Shown here: positions 58,270-64,000 of the stretch, piece by piece
Position numbering within the stretch: the first letter of the stretch is position 1
Layout of the letters: every line of letters starts with the position of its first letter
Origin: Advenella sp. FME57
GTDB lineage: Bacteria > Pseudomonadota > Gammaproteobacteria > Burkholderiales > Burkholderiaceae_B
Length of the DNA: 64,000 bases
Assembly: GCF_014897675.1 (NCBI RefSeq)
Contig: NZ_JABUXU010000009.1
Span: 155,205-219,204, forward strand
Direction: 5' to 3'
Notes under the pieces: generated by a model
What the model saw: only the letters and a program-made list of their open reading frames with translations
Database searches by the model: none
Told to the model about the DNA's origin: nothing
Program-made: the position numbers and the translations under genes

Positions 58270-59103
58270 ATGAAGCATTCGCCTATCTTCCGAGCGATTA
58301 GTACGAGCGTGGTCGTACTGGTTTTGGCCTGCACATCAGCTTACGCAAACACCCATTGCATCGACAGCCCCAAGGTTACTGCTGTGTTTGAGAAAGCCGC
58401 GGTGCAAGGCACGATCGCACTACTGAACACAAAAACGGGAGAAGTGATCTGTCATAATTCCGCTCGCGCCAATCGCCCATATTTGCCAGCATCCACGTAC
58501 AAGATACCGAATACGCTGATTGCGCTTGAGACGGGCGTAGCCAGTGGAGCAGATTTCAGTCTAGACTGGAATCAGAAACGTAATCCGCGCCAGGCCTGGT
58601 GGCCGGCTGTCTGGGCGAAAGACCAGACTCTTAACAGCGCGCTATCTAACTCTGTCGTCTGGTATTACCAGGAACTGGCTCGACGTATCAACCCGCAACG
58701 TATGCAGCAATACGTGGACCAGTTCCGTTATGGCAATCGCGATATTTCTGGTGCAATAGACCAGTTCTGGCTGAAAGGTAAACTGAAAATATCTGCACTT
58801 GAGCAGATTTCATTTTTGCAGCATTTTTATTTTCAGCAGCTCGGGGTTGCCCGGCGGAATACCAATATCGTAAAACAGGCGATCGTACTGGAAAAAACAC
58901 CGTCTTGGACCTTAAGCGGCAAAACCGGCATGGTCGGTTTTGGCGATGCAAAAGACGTTGCGCTGGGGTGGTTGGTGGGTTATGTGGAGACCGCCAATAA
59001 CACCTATATCTATGCCATGAATATGGACATCACAAAAACGGTGGGTGCACAATTGCGCCTGGAGGTGACCAAATCGGTACTCAAGGAGCTTGGACTGATC
59101 TGA
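58270..59103 (+). CDS. blaOXA: class D beta-lactamase
   Basis: Periplasmic serine beta-lactamase of the OXA type, 277 residues, with AAGGA before ATG 58270 and a signal peptide ending TSAYANTH. Active-site motifs in order: PASTYKIPN (the serine and lysine of S-x-x-K, near residue 78), SNSVVW (S-x-V), FRYGNRDIS (Y-G-N), FWLKGKLKISALEQ (conserved Trp), and SGKTGMVGFG (K-T-G). KTGM instead of KTGW is a small departure. Spectrum cannot be judged. Probably an intrinsic species enzyme since no mobile element flanks it directly. Confidence 0.92.
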   Translation: MKHSPIFRAISTSVVVLVLACTSAYANTHCIDSPKVTAVFEKAAVQGTIALLNTKTGEVICHNSARANRPYLPASTYKIPNTLIALETGVASGADFSLDWNQKRNPRQAWWPAVWAKDQTLNSALSNSVVWYYQELARRINPQRMQQYVDQFRYGNRDISGAIDQFWLKGKLKISALEQISFLQHFYFQQLGVARRNTNIVKQAIVLEKTPSWTLSGKTGMVGFGDAKDVALGWLVGYVETANNTYIYAMNMDITKTVGAQLRLEVTKSVLKELGLI

Positions 59104-59367
59104 TCGTCTGGCGTGGAAAAATCCGGCACGCACTTGGCGGGCCGGACCGGCAAGATGTCGTAGCAGACAGCATTTTTCTATATGGTGTTTTGCAGGGCAC
59201 CCAGCGCGTGGTATAGGAAATATTAGGTTGTGCAGTGCAAGTGTCGTCATTTGCAGTTAATATGGCTGGTCTGCTGCGATGGCGTCAATGTGCAGATTGT
59301 AAGGCAGAATAAAGACGACGATTTATAACGGTATTAACCGGATTTGTTTTCGAAAGGGAAAAAGCAG
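59104..59367. other. intergenic region
   Basis: About 264 bp after the beta-lactamase with no gene or clear terminator seen. Confidence 0.35.
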
Positions 59368-59910
59368 GTGCGACAAGCTTTACTTATCATTGATATGCAG
59401 CATTTCGTTGCGGACCGCATTGAGCAGGGTATTGAGTATTACCCCGAAAACTGCATCGAAAACATGCAACGCGTACTTGAGCAGTTCAGGCAGGCCGGAA
59501 AGCCAATTGTGCACGTTCGCCATCAATCGGCAGAGCAAGGATCGCTTTTTCACGAGAGCTCCCCATCGTCTTTGCCACTGGCATCGTTTCAGGCATTAGC
59601 AGAAGAACCGGTATTCATCAAAAGCACATCATCCGCTTTCAGTTCAACTGAACTGTTCGCCTATTTGCAAACAGCCAGGATATCGGAGCTCGTCGTCATT
59701 GGTGCGGTTGTGGGCTTCTGTATCAATTCGAGCGTTAGAGCGGGATCAGATTTGGGGCTTAAGATGACAGTTGTGAAAGACGCCGTGATTAGCTTCGAAC
59801 TTGACCAATATCAGCTTGGAGCAGCACAGATTCACAATGTGACACTTGCTTTATTGGATGCGGACTTTGCTTCGGTCATTGCGAGTTCGGAGTTGCAGGT
59901 CAGTCCATAG
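59368..59910 (+). CDS. isochorismatase-family cysteine hydrolase
   Basis: A 180-residue hydrolase. GTG 59368 has AAAGGGAA upstream; a TTG at 59344 is possible. The catalytic triad of the family is seen as Asp in LLIIDMQHFV, Lys in VFIKSTSSAF and Cys in VGFCINSSVRAGSDLG. Members hydrolyse nicotinamide, N-carbamoyl or related amides. No pathway partners nearby. It is the last chromosomal-type gene before the mobile remnant. Confidence 0.85.
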   Translation: MRQALLIIDMQHFVADRIEQGIEYYPENCIENMQRVLEQFRQAGKPIVHVRHQSAEQGSLFHESSPSSLPLASFQALAEEPVFIKSTSSAFSSTELFAYLQTARISELVVIGAVVGFCINSSVRAGSDLGLKMTVVKDAVISFELDQYQLGAAQIHNVTLALLDADFASVIASSELQVSP

Positions 59911-59918
59911 GTCGTACA

Positions 59919-60130
59919 TTTTTTTTTTCTAAGTACAAGAATCAACGCCAATAATGACATTGCCGCTCCGACAATAAAAGTATATTCGGCACCGAAACTG
60001 TCCCAAGTATCCTGAGACTGCTATTCCTGCTATTGTTGCGACTGCAAAAGCAGCAACCACAGGAAAAAATAGCAGAAACAGCGACAATAACAGCAATGAA
60101 TAGCCTCGAAAGCCCAGCAAATCAGGAGGG
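59919..60130 (-). pseudogene. decayed membrane-transporter fragment
   Basis: On the minus strand, hydrophobic reading (GFRGYSLLLLSLFLLFFPVVAAFAVATIAGIAV) then, after a frameshift near 59998, FGAEYTFIVGAAMSLLALILVLRKKK, resembles the last helices of a transporter of the MFS kind. The first frame ends in TAG at 59929, and the second runs into a 10-A tract. It looks like a broken tail rather than a small gene. Confidence 0.4.
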
Positions 60131-60361
60131 CAGCAGGGTGTTAGCTTTTCAAAGCAAGGGGTGATATGGGGCGAGCCGCAGGAGCTGGCGTGGTATCTGA
60201 TTGTGCGAGATAGTCAACGGGATAACCGACGTAGCTGCGCCGAGTGCCAGCGCTATCATGCGGGCAGGTGCGGCCAGCGTATCGCTCTTATTGGTGGGGC
60301 AGCCGTATTCACGTTGCACCGATGCAAGGATTTTCAACAAAACGAGGTGAATAATGATTGA
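60104..60361 (+). pseudogene. zinc-ribbon C-terminal part of a mobile-element protein, 5'-truncated
   Basis: An open frame to 60361, with a possible GTG at 60161, ends in CAECQRYHAGRC ... HRCKDF, a C-x2-C...C...C pattern like the tails of proteins found upstream of SSB-like genes on plasmids and integrative elements. Its start seems lost. The stop overlaps the start of the SSB-like gene by 8 bp, an old translational coupling. It marks the left edge of the mobile remnant. Confidence 0.45.
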
Positions 60362-60701
60362 TGGGTTAATAGCAGGCAGACTGTACGGCAGCGCCAAACA
60401 GGGCACCGGTAAAACGGGCGATACCTATACCACCGCCAAAGTGAAGGCGGCAGCAGGGAATGGCGAAACCCTGCTGTGCAGTGTCATCGCCTTTGAGGAT
60501 AAAGCCCAGGCCACACTACTGGCGTTAGATGATGGTGACAGCGTGGCCGTATCGGGGTCGCTAACACCGAAGGTATGGATGGACAAGGCTGGCGACACCC
60601 GCCCGACGCTGGACGTCGTTTGCCATATTGTGCTTACACCCTACCAAGTGAAGCGCAAGCGCCAAGCGGTGAATGAGGACGAAAATGATACTGAACGCTG
60701 A
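60354..60701 (+). CDS. SSB-like OB-fold protein of mobile-element type
   Basis: A 115-residue protein resembling single-stranded-DNA-binding-like proteins of integrative elements (MIDGLIAGRLYG, GKTGDTYTTAKVKAAAGNGE, LLALDDGDSVAVSGSLTPKVWMDKAG). It lacks the acidic SSB tail. GAGGTG precedes the ATG. The last codons and stop (ACT-GAA-CGC-TGA) form the first unit of the heptamer array, so repeat growth may have modified the C-terminus. Confidence 0.75.
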   Translation: MIDGLIAGRLYGSAKQGTGKTGDTYTTAKVKAAAGNGETLLCSVIAFEDKAQATLLALDDGDSVAVSGSLTPKVWMDKAGDTRPTLDVVCHIVLTPYQVKRKRQAVNEDENDTER

Positions 60702-60778
60702 ACGCTGAACGCTGAACGCTGAACGCTGAACGCTGAACGCTGAACGCTGAACGCTGAACGCTGAACGCTGAACGCTGA
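60691..60778. repeat. 12.5 copies of CTGAACG
   Basis: A pure tandem tract from 60691 to 60778, 88 bp, of the 7-bp unit CTGAACG, with no mismatches. On the plus strand every frame meets TGA within each three units; on the minus strand all three frames are open (reading S-V-Q-R-S-A-F repeats), which creates spurious ORFs. It starts inside the stop region of the SSB-like gene. It should be prone to slippage and vary between strains. Confidence 0.95.
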
Positions 60779-61187
60779 AAGAAATACAAGAGCAGGATGG
60801 CACAGTCTGGCTTTAAACGCCTATCCGTATAGATTTGCCCTGAGAGGGTGGATATGCTGATACGTGAGTGCAAGCTTTGGGTTAAAAACCGGCTAAAAAC
60901 CGAGAAGTGACTAACAAGAGTATTGACTCACGCTAAGAAAACACGATGGTGTTTGCTGGTGATGACTCACTACGAAACTTTTGTACTTATCTGATGCCGC
61001 CTTCTGTATAAAGCCCGTCGCTTTGATTTTAAAAGCTTGCATAGCGGCTTCATGACATCACAAAACAAAAACGCCAACCAGCAATGATTGACGTAAGTCT
61101 TTGATTTTAAATGGTGCCGATAATAGGCACCAAGATGCTAGCATTTATGCGGGTTACCGGGCTGCTGTTAGTAGAAATTAAGTCGGA
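60779..61187. other. gene-free region of the mobile remnant
   Basis: About 410 bp. A 13-bp direct repeat CTTTGATTTTAAA lies at 61021 and 61099, and GGTGCC-gataata-GGCACC at 61113-61131 is a hairpin without a U-run. I see no gene; the minus-strand ORFs here extend from the heptamer tract. Confidence 0.4.
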
Positions 61188-61448
61188 TCACTCCAAATTC
61201 AGATATCTCGTGATTTCTGCACCGGTAATCCTACCATCAACTGTTTTTATTTTACCAGCTGCGATCCGCTTATGAAGCGTGGTATAGCTGACACCGAGCA
61301 GCTTTGCAGCATCAGTGAGGTGAAATACAGCAATTTTTTCAAGCATTTTCTGTGCACCTATTTCACCGGCACGAATCAACATTCTATCAAACTCAGATTT
61401 GTCAACTTTGATCGTTTCCGTTGATGCAGACTCTTTGATTATGTTCAT
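61188..61448 (-). CDS. helix-turn-helix DNA-binding protein (excisionase type)
   Basis: An 86-residue protein whose C-terminal half, FHLTDAAKLLGVSYTTLHKRIAAGKIKTVDGRITGAEITRYL, is the MerR-like winged HTH of excisionase-family (HTH_17) proteins. The N-terminal half is helical and charged. Likely a small regulator of the mobile element. Lies downstream of the antirepressor on the same strand with 146 bp between, including a terminator-like hairpin. Confidence 0.75.
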   Translation of the reverse strand: MNIIKESASTETIKVDKSEFDRMLIRAGEIGAQKMLEKIAVFHLTDAAKLLGVSYTTLHKRIAAGKIKTVDGRITGAEITRYLNLE

Positions 61449-61535
61449 TGGAAATTTCCCATTTCAGTTGTTTTACTGTTTGGTTAAGCTTCGGCGACTC
61501 CTGGCTGGTTGCCATCGCCGGACGTGGTTTAGTAA

Positions 61536-61567
61536 GAAGGCGGGCAGGGTAGCGAACCTCCGCCTTC
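61536..61567 (-). terminator. hairpin downstream of the antirepressor
   Basis: GAAGGCGG (61536-61543) pairs with CCGCCTTC (61560-61567), 28 nt beyond the antirepressor stop, in minus-strand reading. No long U-run, so it may be incomplete. Confidence 0.5.
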
Positions 61568-61594
61568 CGAAAGGGGGTTAACTAAGCTGGGTTA

Positions 61595-62356
61595 TCAGGC
61601 CACTTCCTCTTTTCGCAATAGCGGCAACACAGTATCCGACCATTTAATTTGCAGTACGGGCGCACCGTTGCCGTGTCTTCTCCCTGTGTCGTAGAGTCGG
61701 CTAAAGTCCTGGCCAGCCTCGAGGGGCTTCCAATGTTCTCCCTGCTTAGCCTGTAACCCAGCTTCCGCCAACAGCAAATTTACTTTTCGCGCCGATGGCT
61801 CACCTGGAAGCATCTTGCCAAGTTCGGTGGGTGTATAAAACAAAGCCTCTTGGTTTTCAGCGACCAAATGCGTGCTGCCAAAATCTTCCAGAAGGTTCAC
61901 TCCTGTCAATTTGCGCACAAGCTGGTTGGCACTAATAGCGGCAGCATTTTTATCTAAGCCGAAAGCACGCGCAGCTCGAATCGCCAGAGGCGTGAGTTTC
62001 AAAGCCTCGGCTGTCTGTTTTCTAGGCTCGGCCCTGACCTGGTATCCACCGGTCTTGCGGATGGTAGGCAAGACTTCCTCGAATACCCAGCGTTCGAACT
62101 TCTCAGCAGAGTGAAGCTGGCTATTGACGACAAGCCGGAACAGGTCCGGTTCGTTGATGATGCGGATTTCTTGTTTTCCGCCAGCTGTAGGAAGGGGGTA
62201 GCGTTTCGCGACCCCCTTGCAATGTTTCGATATTGCATCGGACGCATTTACGTAGCCCAATGCTTCGGCTACGTCTTTGCCGACAAACCATGGTTCTCCG
62301 TCAATTTCTACTGCACGGATTGAAAATTCAGGGGTTTGAAATGGAATGATCTTCAT
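61595..62356 (-). CDS. BRO-family phage antirepressor
   Basis: A 253-residue protein from ATG 62356 (GAGGT upstream). Residues about 8-110 are a BRO-N domain (EIDGEPWFVGKDVAEALGYVNASDAISKHCKG, INEPDLFRLVVNSQLHSAEKFERWVFEEVLPTIRKTGGY). The C-terminal part (FYTPTELGKMLPGEPSARKVNLLLAEAGLQ... ending DTGRRHGNGAPVLQIKWSDTVLPLL) is the antirepressor C-domain. Such proteins inactivate phage repressors. Its gene follows the 94-residue ORF by 8 nt and is preceded by the C4-like RNA, the layout of P1 c4-icd-ant. Confidence 0.92.
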   Translation of the reverse strand: MKIIPFQTPEFSIRAVEIDGEPWFVGKDVAEALGYVNASDAISKHCKGVAKRYPLPTAGGKQEIRIINEPDLFRLVVNSQLHSAEKFERWVFEEVLPTIRKTGGYQVRAEPRKQTAEALKLTPLAIRAARAFGLDKNAAAISANQLVRKLTGVNLLEDFGSTHLVAENQEALFYTPTELGKMLPGEPSARKVNLLLAEAGLQAKQGEHWKPLEAGQDFSRLYDTGRRHGNGAPVLQIKWSDTVLPLLRKEEVA

Positions 62357-62364
62357 TTTGTACC

Positions 62365-62649
62365 TCAGGTTAAAGCAATGTCCAAATAAGTCCTTTGTAA
62401 TTCCTCGACGCAACATCCAACGCAATTGGAATAGTCTTCAGCCACCCGGATGCCGAGATTAGCCAAGTCCGAGATCGCGGGGTTGCATGAGTTTTGAGCG
62501 ATTTTCCTGATGGCGCGTAGGAGTTCGGCCAGCTCGGCCAGCGATTCCGAGCCGGCTTGCAGCCAGATCGAAACGTCGTTCGTCAGGAAGTCGATAAGTG
62601 GTTGAGATGGTTGCTCAAGGCGAGCAGGGGCGTGATGAGTCCTAGGCAT
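62365..62649 (-). CDS. small ORF in icd position, between C4-like RNA and antirepressor
   Basis: A 94-residue, mostly helical protein with three cysteines near its C-terminal third (SNCVGCC). ATG 62649 has a strong GGAGG at 62654-62658, 4 nt away. The sequence just upstream of and into this Shine-Dalgarno (CCACTCGGA in the mRNA, positions 62664-62656) is the perfect complement of a loop of the C4-like RNA. This is the place of icd in P1, where translation of ant is coupled to icd; no similarity to icd is claimed. Family unknown. Confidence 0.75.
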   Translation of the reverse strand: MPRTHHAPARLEQPSQPLIDFLTNDVSIWLQAGSESLAELAELLRAIRKIAQNSCNPAISDLANLGIRVAEDYSNCVGCCVEELQRTYLDIALT

Positions 62650-62700
62650 ATGGCCTCCGAGTGGGTTTTATGAAACTCGCTCCTCACTGCTAAATGAGGT

Positions 62701-62780
62701 GGGCGGGCAACTGACAGGGTTAGCAGACCGGTCCACTCGGAAACCGGCGCATCCGAAGATGCCCCCACCAGTGCCCGCCC
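62701..62780 (-). ncRNA. C4-type antisense RNA of the immunity region
   Basis: Minus-strand reading folds into an outer stem, GGGCGGGCACTG (62780-62769) with CAGTTGCCCGCCC (62713-62701, one bulge), enclosing a UUCG-loop hairpin GCATC-TTCG-GATGC (62762-62749) and a 5-bp hairpin CCGGT/ACCGG (62747-62743 with 62731-62727) whose 10-nt loop carries TCCGAGTGG. That loop is the exact complement of CCACTCGGA at the ribosome-binding site of the following ORF. This is the form and position of P1/P7 C4 antisense RNA, which is processed from the ant leader and blocks translation. Size, two inner hairpins and loop-target pairing all fit. Confidence 0.85.
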
Positions 62781-62810
62781 AAAGAAGGCGCACAGAGGCG
62801 TACGGACGTA

Positions 62811-62849
62811 AAAAAACCGCCAATATAGAAATGGGGCGGTATGTCCGCC
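62811..62849 (-). promoter_or_regulatory. mutually exclusive hairpins in the immunity leader
   Basis: In minus-strand reading: GGCGG (62849-62845), ACATA, CCGCC (62839-62835), then a 13-nt spacer and GGCGGTTTTTTT (62821-62810). Pairing 1 with 2 gives a short hairpin; pairing 2 with 3 (ACCGCC with GGCGGT) gives an intrinsic terminator with a U-run. These exclude each other, the design of an attenuator, and lie between the promoter and the C4-like RNA. Confidence 0.5.
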
Positions 62850-62876
62850 GAGTTGGATTTCAGGCTGCTAAACCCG

Positions 62877-62895
62877 GTACCCGTTGTTCGGGTAC
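62877..62895. promoter_or_regulatory. operator palindrome at the immunity promoter
   Basis: GTACCCG-TTGTT-CGGGTAC, a perfect 7-bp inverted repeat with a 5-bp spacer, placed from about +1 onward of the minus-strand promoter. A repressor bound here would block initiation, as phage C1-type repressors do. No cognate repressor gene is in view. Confidence 0.6.
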
Positions 62896-62901
62896 GGAAA
62901 T

Positions 62902-62931
62902 AGTATAAGCCTGGATTTTGGGCGGAGTCAA
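62902..62931 (-). promoter_or_regulatory. sigma-70 promoter of the immunity operon
   Basis: Minus-strand TTGACT (62931-62926) and TATACT (62907-62902) with an 18-bp spacer; the strongest promoter match I noticed in this part of the window. It would drive the leader, C4-like RNA, small ORF and antirepressor. Confidence 0.7.
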
Positions 62932-63068
62932 TATTTGGGTGTTGCTTGACTTCTATGTGTTCTAAATTGCGTACGTAGAGCATTTCTTTTGTTCCCAGCG
63001 ATATAAACGTTCAGGAGCAATCTTTGGCACTTAGCTGCGTTGGATAATACTGTACTGGGTTGAATTTA

Positions 63069-63167
63069 TGCGGTGTGTAGTTACTTGCATCGCGATACCG
63101 CAATTAGCTGATTAAATCGTTGCGGTCAACGTTGCGGTCAATTTTTTAATGCGACTACAAATGCGGT
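63069..63167. repeat. cluster of TGCGGT hexamers with a 12-bp tandem duplication
   Basis: Five TGCGGT sites in 99 bp: 63069, 63121, 63133 and 63162 in plus orientation and one inverted (ACCGCA, 63097). CGTTGCGGTCAA occurs twice in tandem (63118-63129 and 63130-63141). ACCGCAA (63097-63103) can pair with TTGCGGT. Possible iteron-like or operator cluster ahead of the final gene. Confidence 0.5.
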
Positions 63168-63253
63168 TAGATTTACTTCATAAAATGCAACTATAAATTC
63201 TTAAATCTCGCATAGAATAGTGCCACTACTAATCTCTACCATCGGCGGCGAAA

Positions 63254-63928
63254 ATGAGAGACCGGACATTTGGTTTAATTTGTTTTATTGGCGGTGCAGT
63301 ATTCTCTTTACTTTGGCTGCTCCTATCTAATTTCAAGGCAGTATCGAATCCATCTACTTTTGATGTAGTAGGTGCATTGGGCGCAGTTGGTTCAGTATTT
63401 GCAGCGGCCTTCGCCGTTTATATAGCCCAAGAGAGTTGGAGACGTGAAGATTCACGTGTACAAGATCAAATATTAAAACGACGGACAGGTATTGCGCTCA
63501 CTATGAGGGAACCGTTGCACGAGCTGCAAACTGCATTGGATCGTGAATCAATAAATTATTCGGTATTGATAAAAGCCGCTCAAACTATGGATCTCGAAAT
63601 ATTTTGCGAAAGAATGAAGCTACATCTTGCCGATATTTCTACTCCGTTCTCCGAACTACAAAAAAAATTCTCATTTGACTATGTCGCTTACTCAGACTAT
63701 TTGGAACCTTACGAACTTGAACGGCTTAATAATTTAAAATTTTACGTAATAAAGCGATTAAACAGAATTCAATTAATTTTTAGTTTCATTAATACTCATA
63801 GCACAGTATTTCCCTATCCAGGATTTGCTCTTGAACAGATTAAGAAGCTTGAGGAGGATAATTGTAGTGCTGTTGCTGATTTAAAATCTCTACTTGCAGA
63901 TTTAAGCGCTGTAGGTTCTCATAAATGA
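63254..63928 (+). CDS. membrane protein of unknown function
   Basis: A 224-residue protein with two hydrophobic segments near the N-terminus (residues about 6-27 and 38-60), then a long helical, charged cytoplasmic part (likely coiled coil, LEIFCERMKLHLADISTPFSELQKKFSFDY). ATG 63254 has a weak ribosome-binding site. The AT-rich composition differs from the core genome and it sits in the mobile remnant. No family known to me; the TM-plus-helical layout is seen in some phage-defence accessory proteins, but that is only a thought. Confidence 0.68.
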   Translation: MRDRTFGLICFIGGAVFSLLWLLLSNFKAVSNPSTFDVVGALGAVGSVFAAAFAVYIAQESWRREDSRVQDQILKRRTGIALTMREPLHELQTALDRESINYSVLIKAAQTMDLEIFCERMKLHLADISTPFSELQKKFSFDYVAYSDYLEPYELERLNNLKFYVIKRLNRIQLIFSFINTHSTVFPYPGFALEQIKKLEEDNCSAVADLKSLLADLSAVGSHK

Positions 63929-64000
63929 AACCGAGGAAATGGTTATGTAACTATCCCCTAAAATAATACAGCTGAAGCGTAGAATTTTTCTTACACTAAG

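Noticed and set aside
59929..60120. Intact 63-residue membrane protein
   Set aside because: The better explanation is a frameshifted tail of a larger transporter, because the continuation reads on in another frame.
60691..60778. CRISPR array
   Set aside because: The unit is 7 bp with no spacers; no cas genes in the window.
60561..60873. Two overlapping minus-strand ORFs with SVQRSAF repeats
   Set aside because: They arise only because the heptamer has no stop in any minus-strand frame; no start signal or domain.
62720..62983. Minus-strand 87-residue leader peptide gene in the immunity leader
   Set aside because: It runs through the promoter and the C4-like RNA, so it cannot be translated from the proposed transcript as a whole.

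Overview
The window reads as a chromosomal segment of a betaproteobacterium of the family Alcaligenaceae, most like Advenella or a close relative. The reasons are the leuC-leuD-leuB-asd-truA-trpF neighbourhood, the dapC-dapD-dapE-prmB run, and four orphan periplasmic binding proteins of the Bug/TctC type, a family strongly expanded in that group. The genus is an inference from gene content; no database was searched.

Layout. 0-5.5 kb: leucine biosynthesis (leuC, leuD, leuB), asd, a 71-residue membrane protein and truA. 5.5-9.5 kb: a TakP-type TRAP transporter (binding protein, small and large permease) for 2-oxoacids, lying between truA and trpF behind a long leader with three CATATG palindromes. 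9.7-17 kb: trpF, then on the minus strand an ABC-F ATPase (YheS type), prmB and the lysine genes dapE, dapD and dapC. 17.4 kb: tRNA-Leu(UAG). 17.8-28.7 kb: a mixed region with an AT-rich orphan exported protein, a Bug protein, a mandelate-racemase-like enzyme, a porin preceded by a decayed porin tail, an exported argininosuccinate-lyase homologue, cysK, mgtC and a DMT permease. 29-38 kb: an MFS efflux pump divergent from an XRE/LysR regulator pair, a 14-bp tandem repeat array, a CoA-transferase/HMG-CoA-lyase pair with two Bug proteins, and alkB. 38.7-48 kb: MFS permease, two GSTs, a Tat-exported SoxB paralogue that has lost its metal ligands, and small redox and stress genes. 48.5-59.9 kb: gamma-glutamyltransferase with a Bug protein and LysR, a Tat-exported class V aminotransferase-like protein, small exported and membrane proteins, a protein phosphatase, an unknown 532-residue protein divergent from a class D beta-lactamase, and an isochorismatase-like hydrolase.

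60-64 kb is a mobile-element remnant that begins abruptly with truncated pieces. It holds a zinc-ribbon tail coupled to an SSB-like gene, a 12.5-copy heptamer repeat, an excisionase-type HTH protein, and a prophage immunity cassette on the minus strand: promoter with operator palindrome, alternative hairpins, a C4-type antisense RNA, a small ORF in the icd position, and a BRO-family antirepressor. The loop of the C4-like RNA is perfectly complementary over 9 nt to the ribosome-binding region of the small ORF, as in the phage P1 c4-icd-ant system.

The strongest candidates for new biology are the C4-like immunity cassette with its possible attenuator, the metal-less SoxB paralogue, the exported lyase lacking the family's histidine, the 14-bp array sharing an 11-bp core with the TRAP leader, and a double inverted-repeat leader upstream of the DMT permease.
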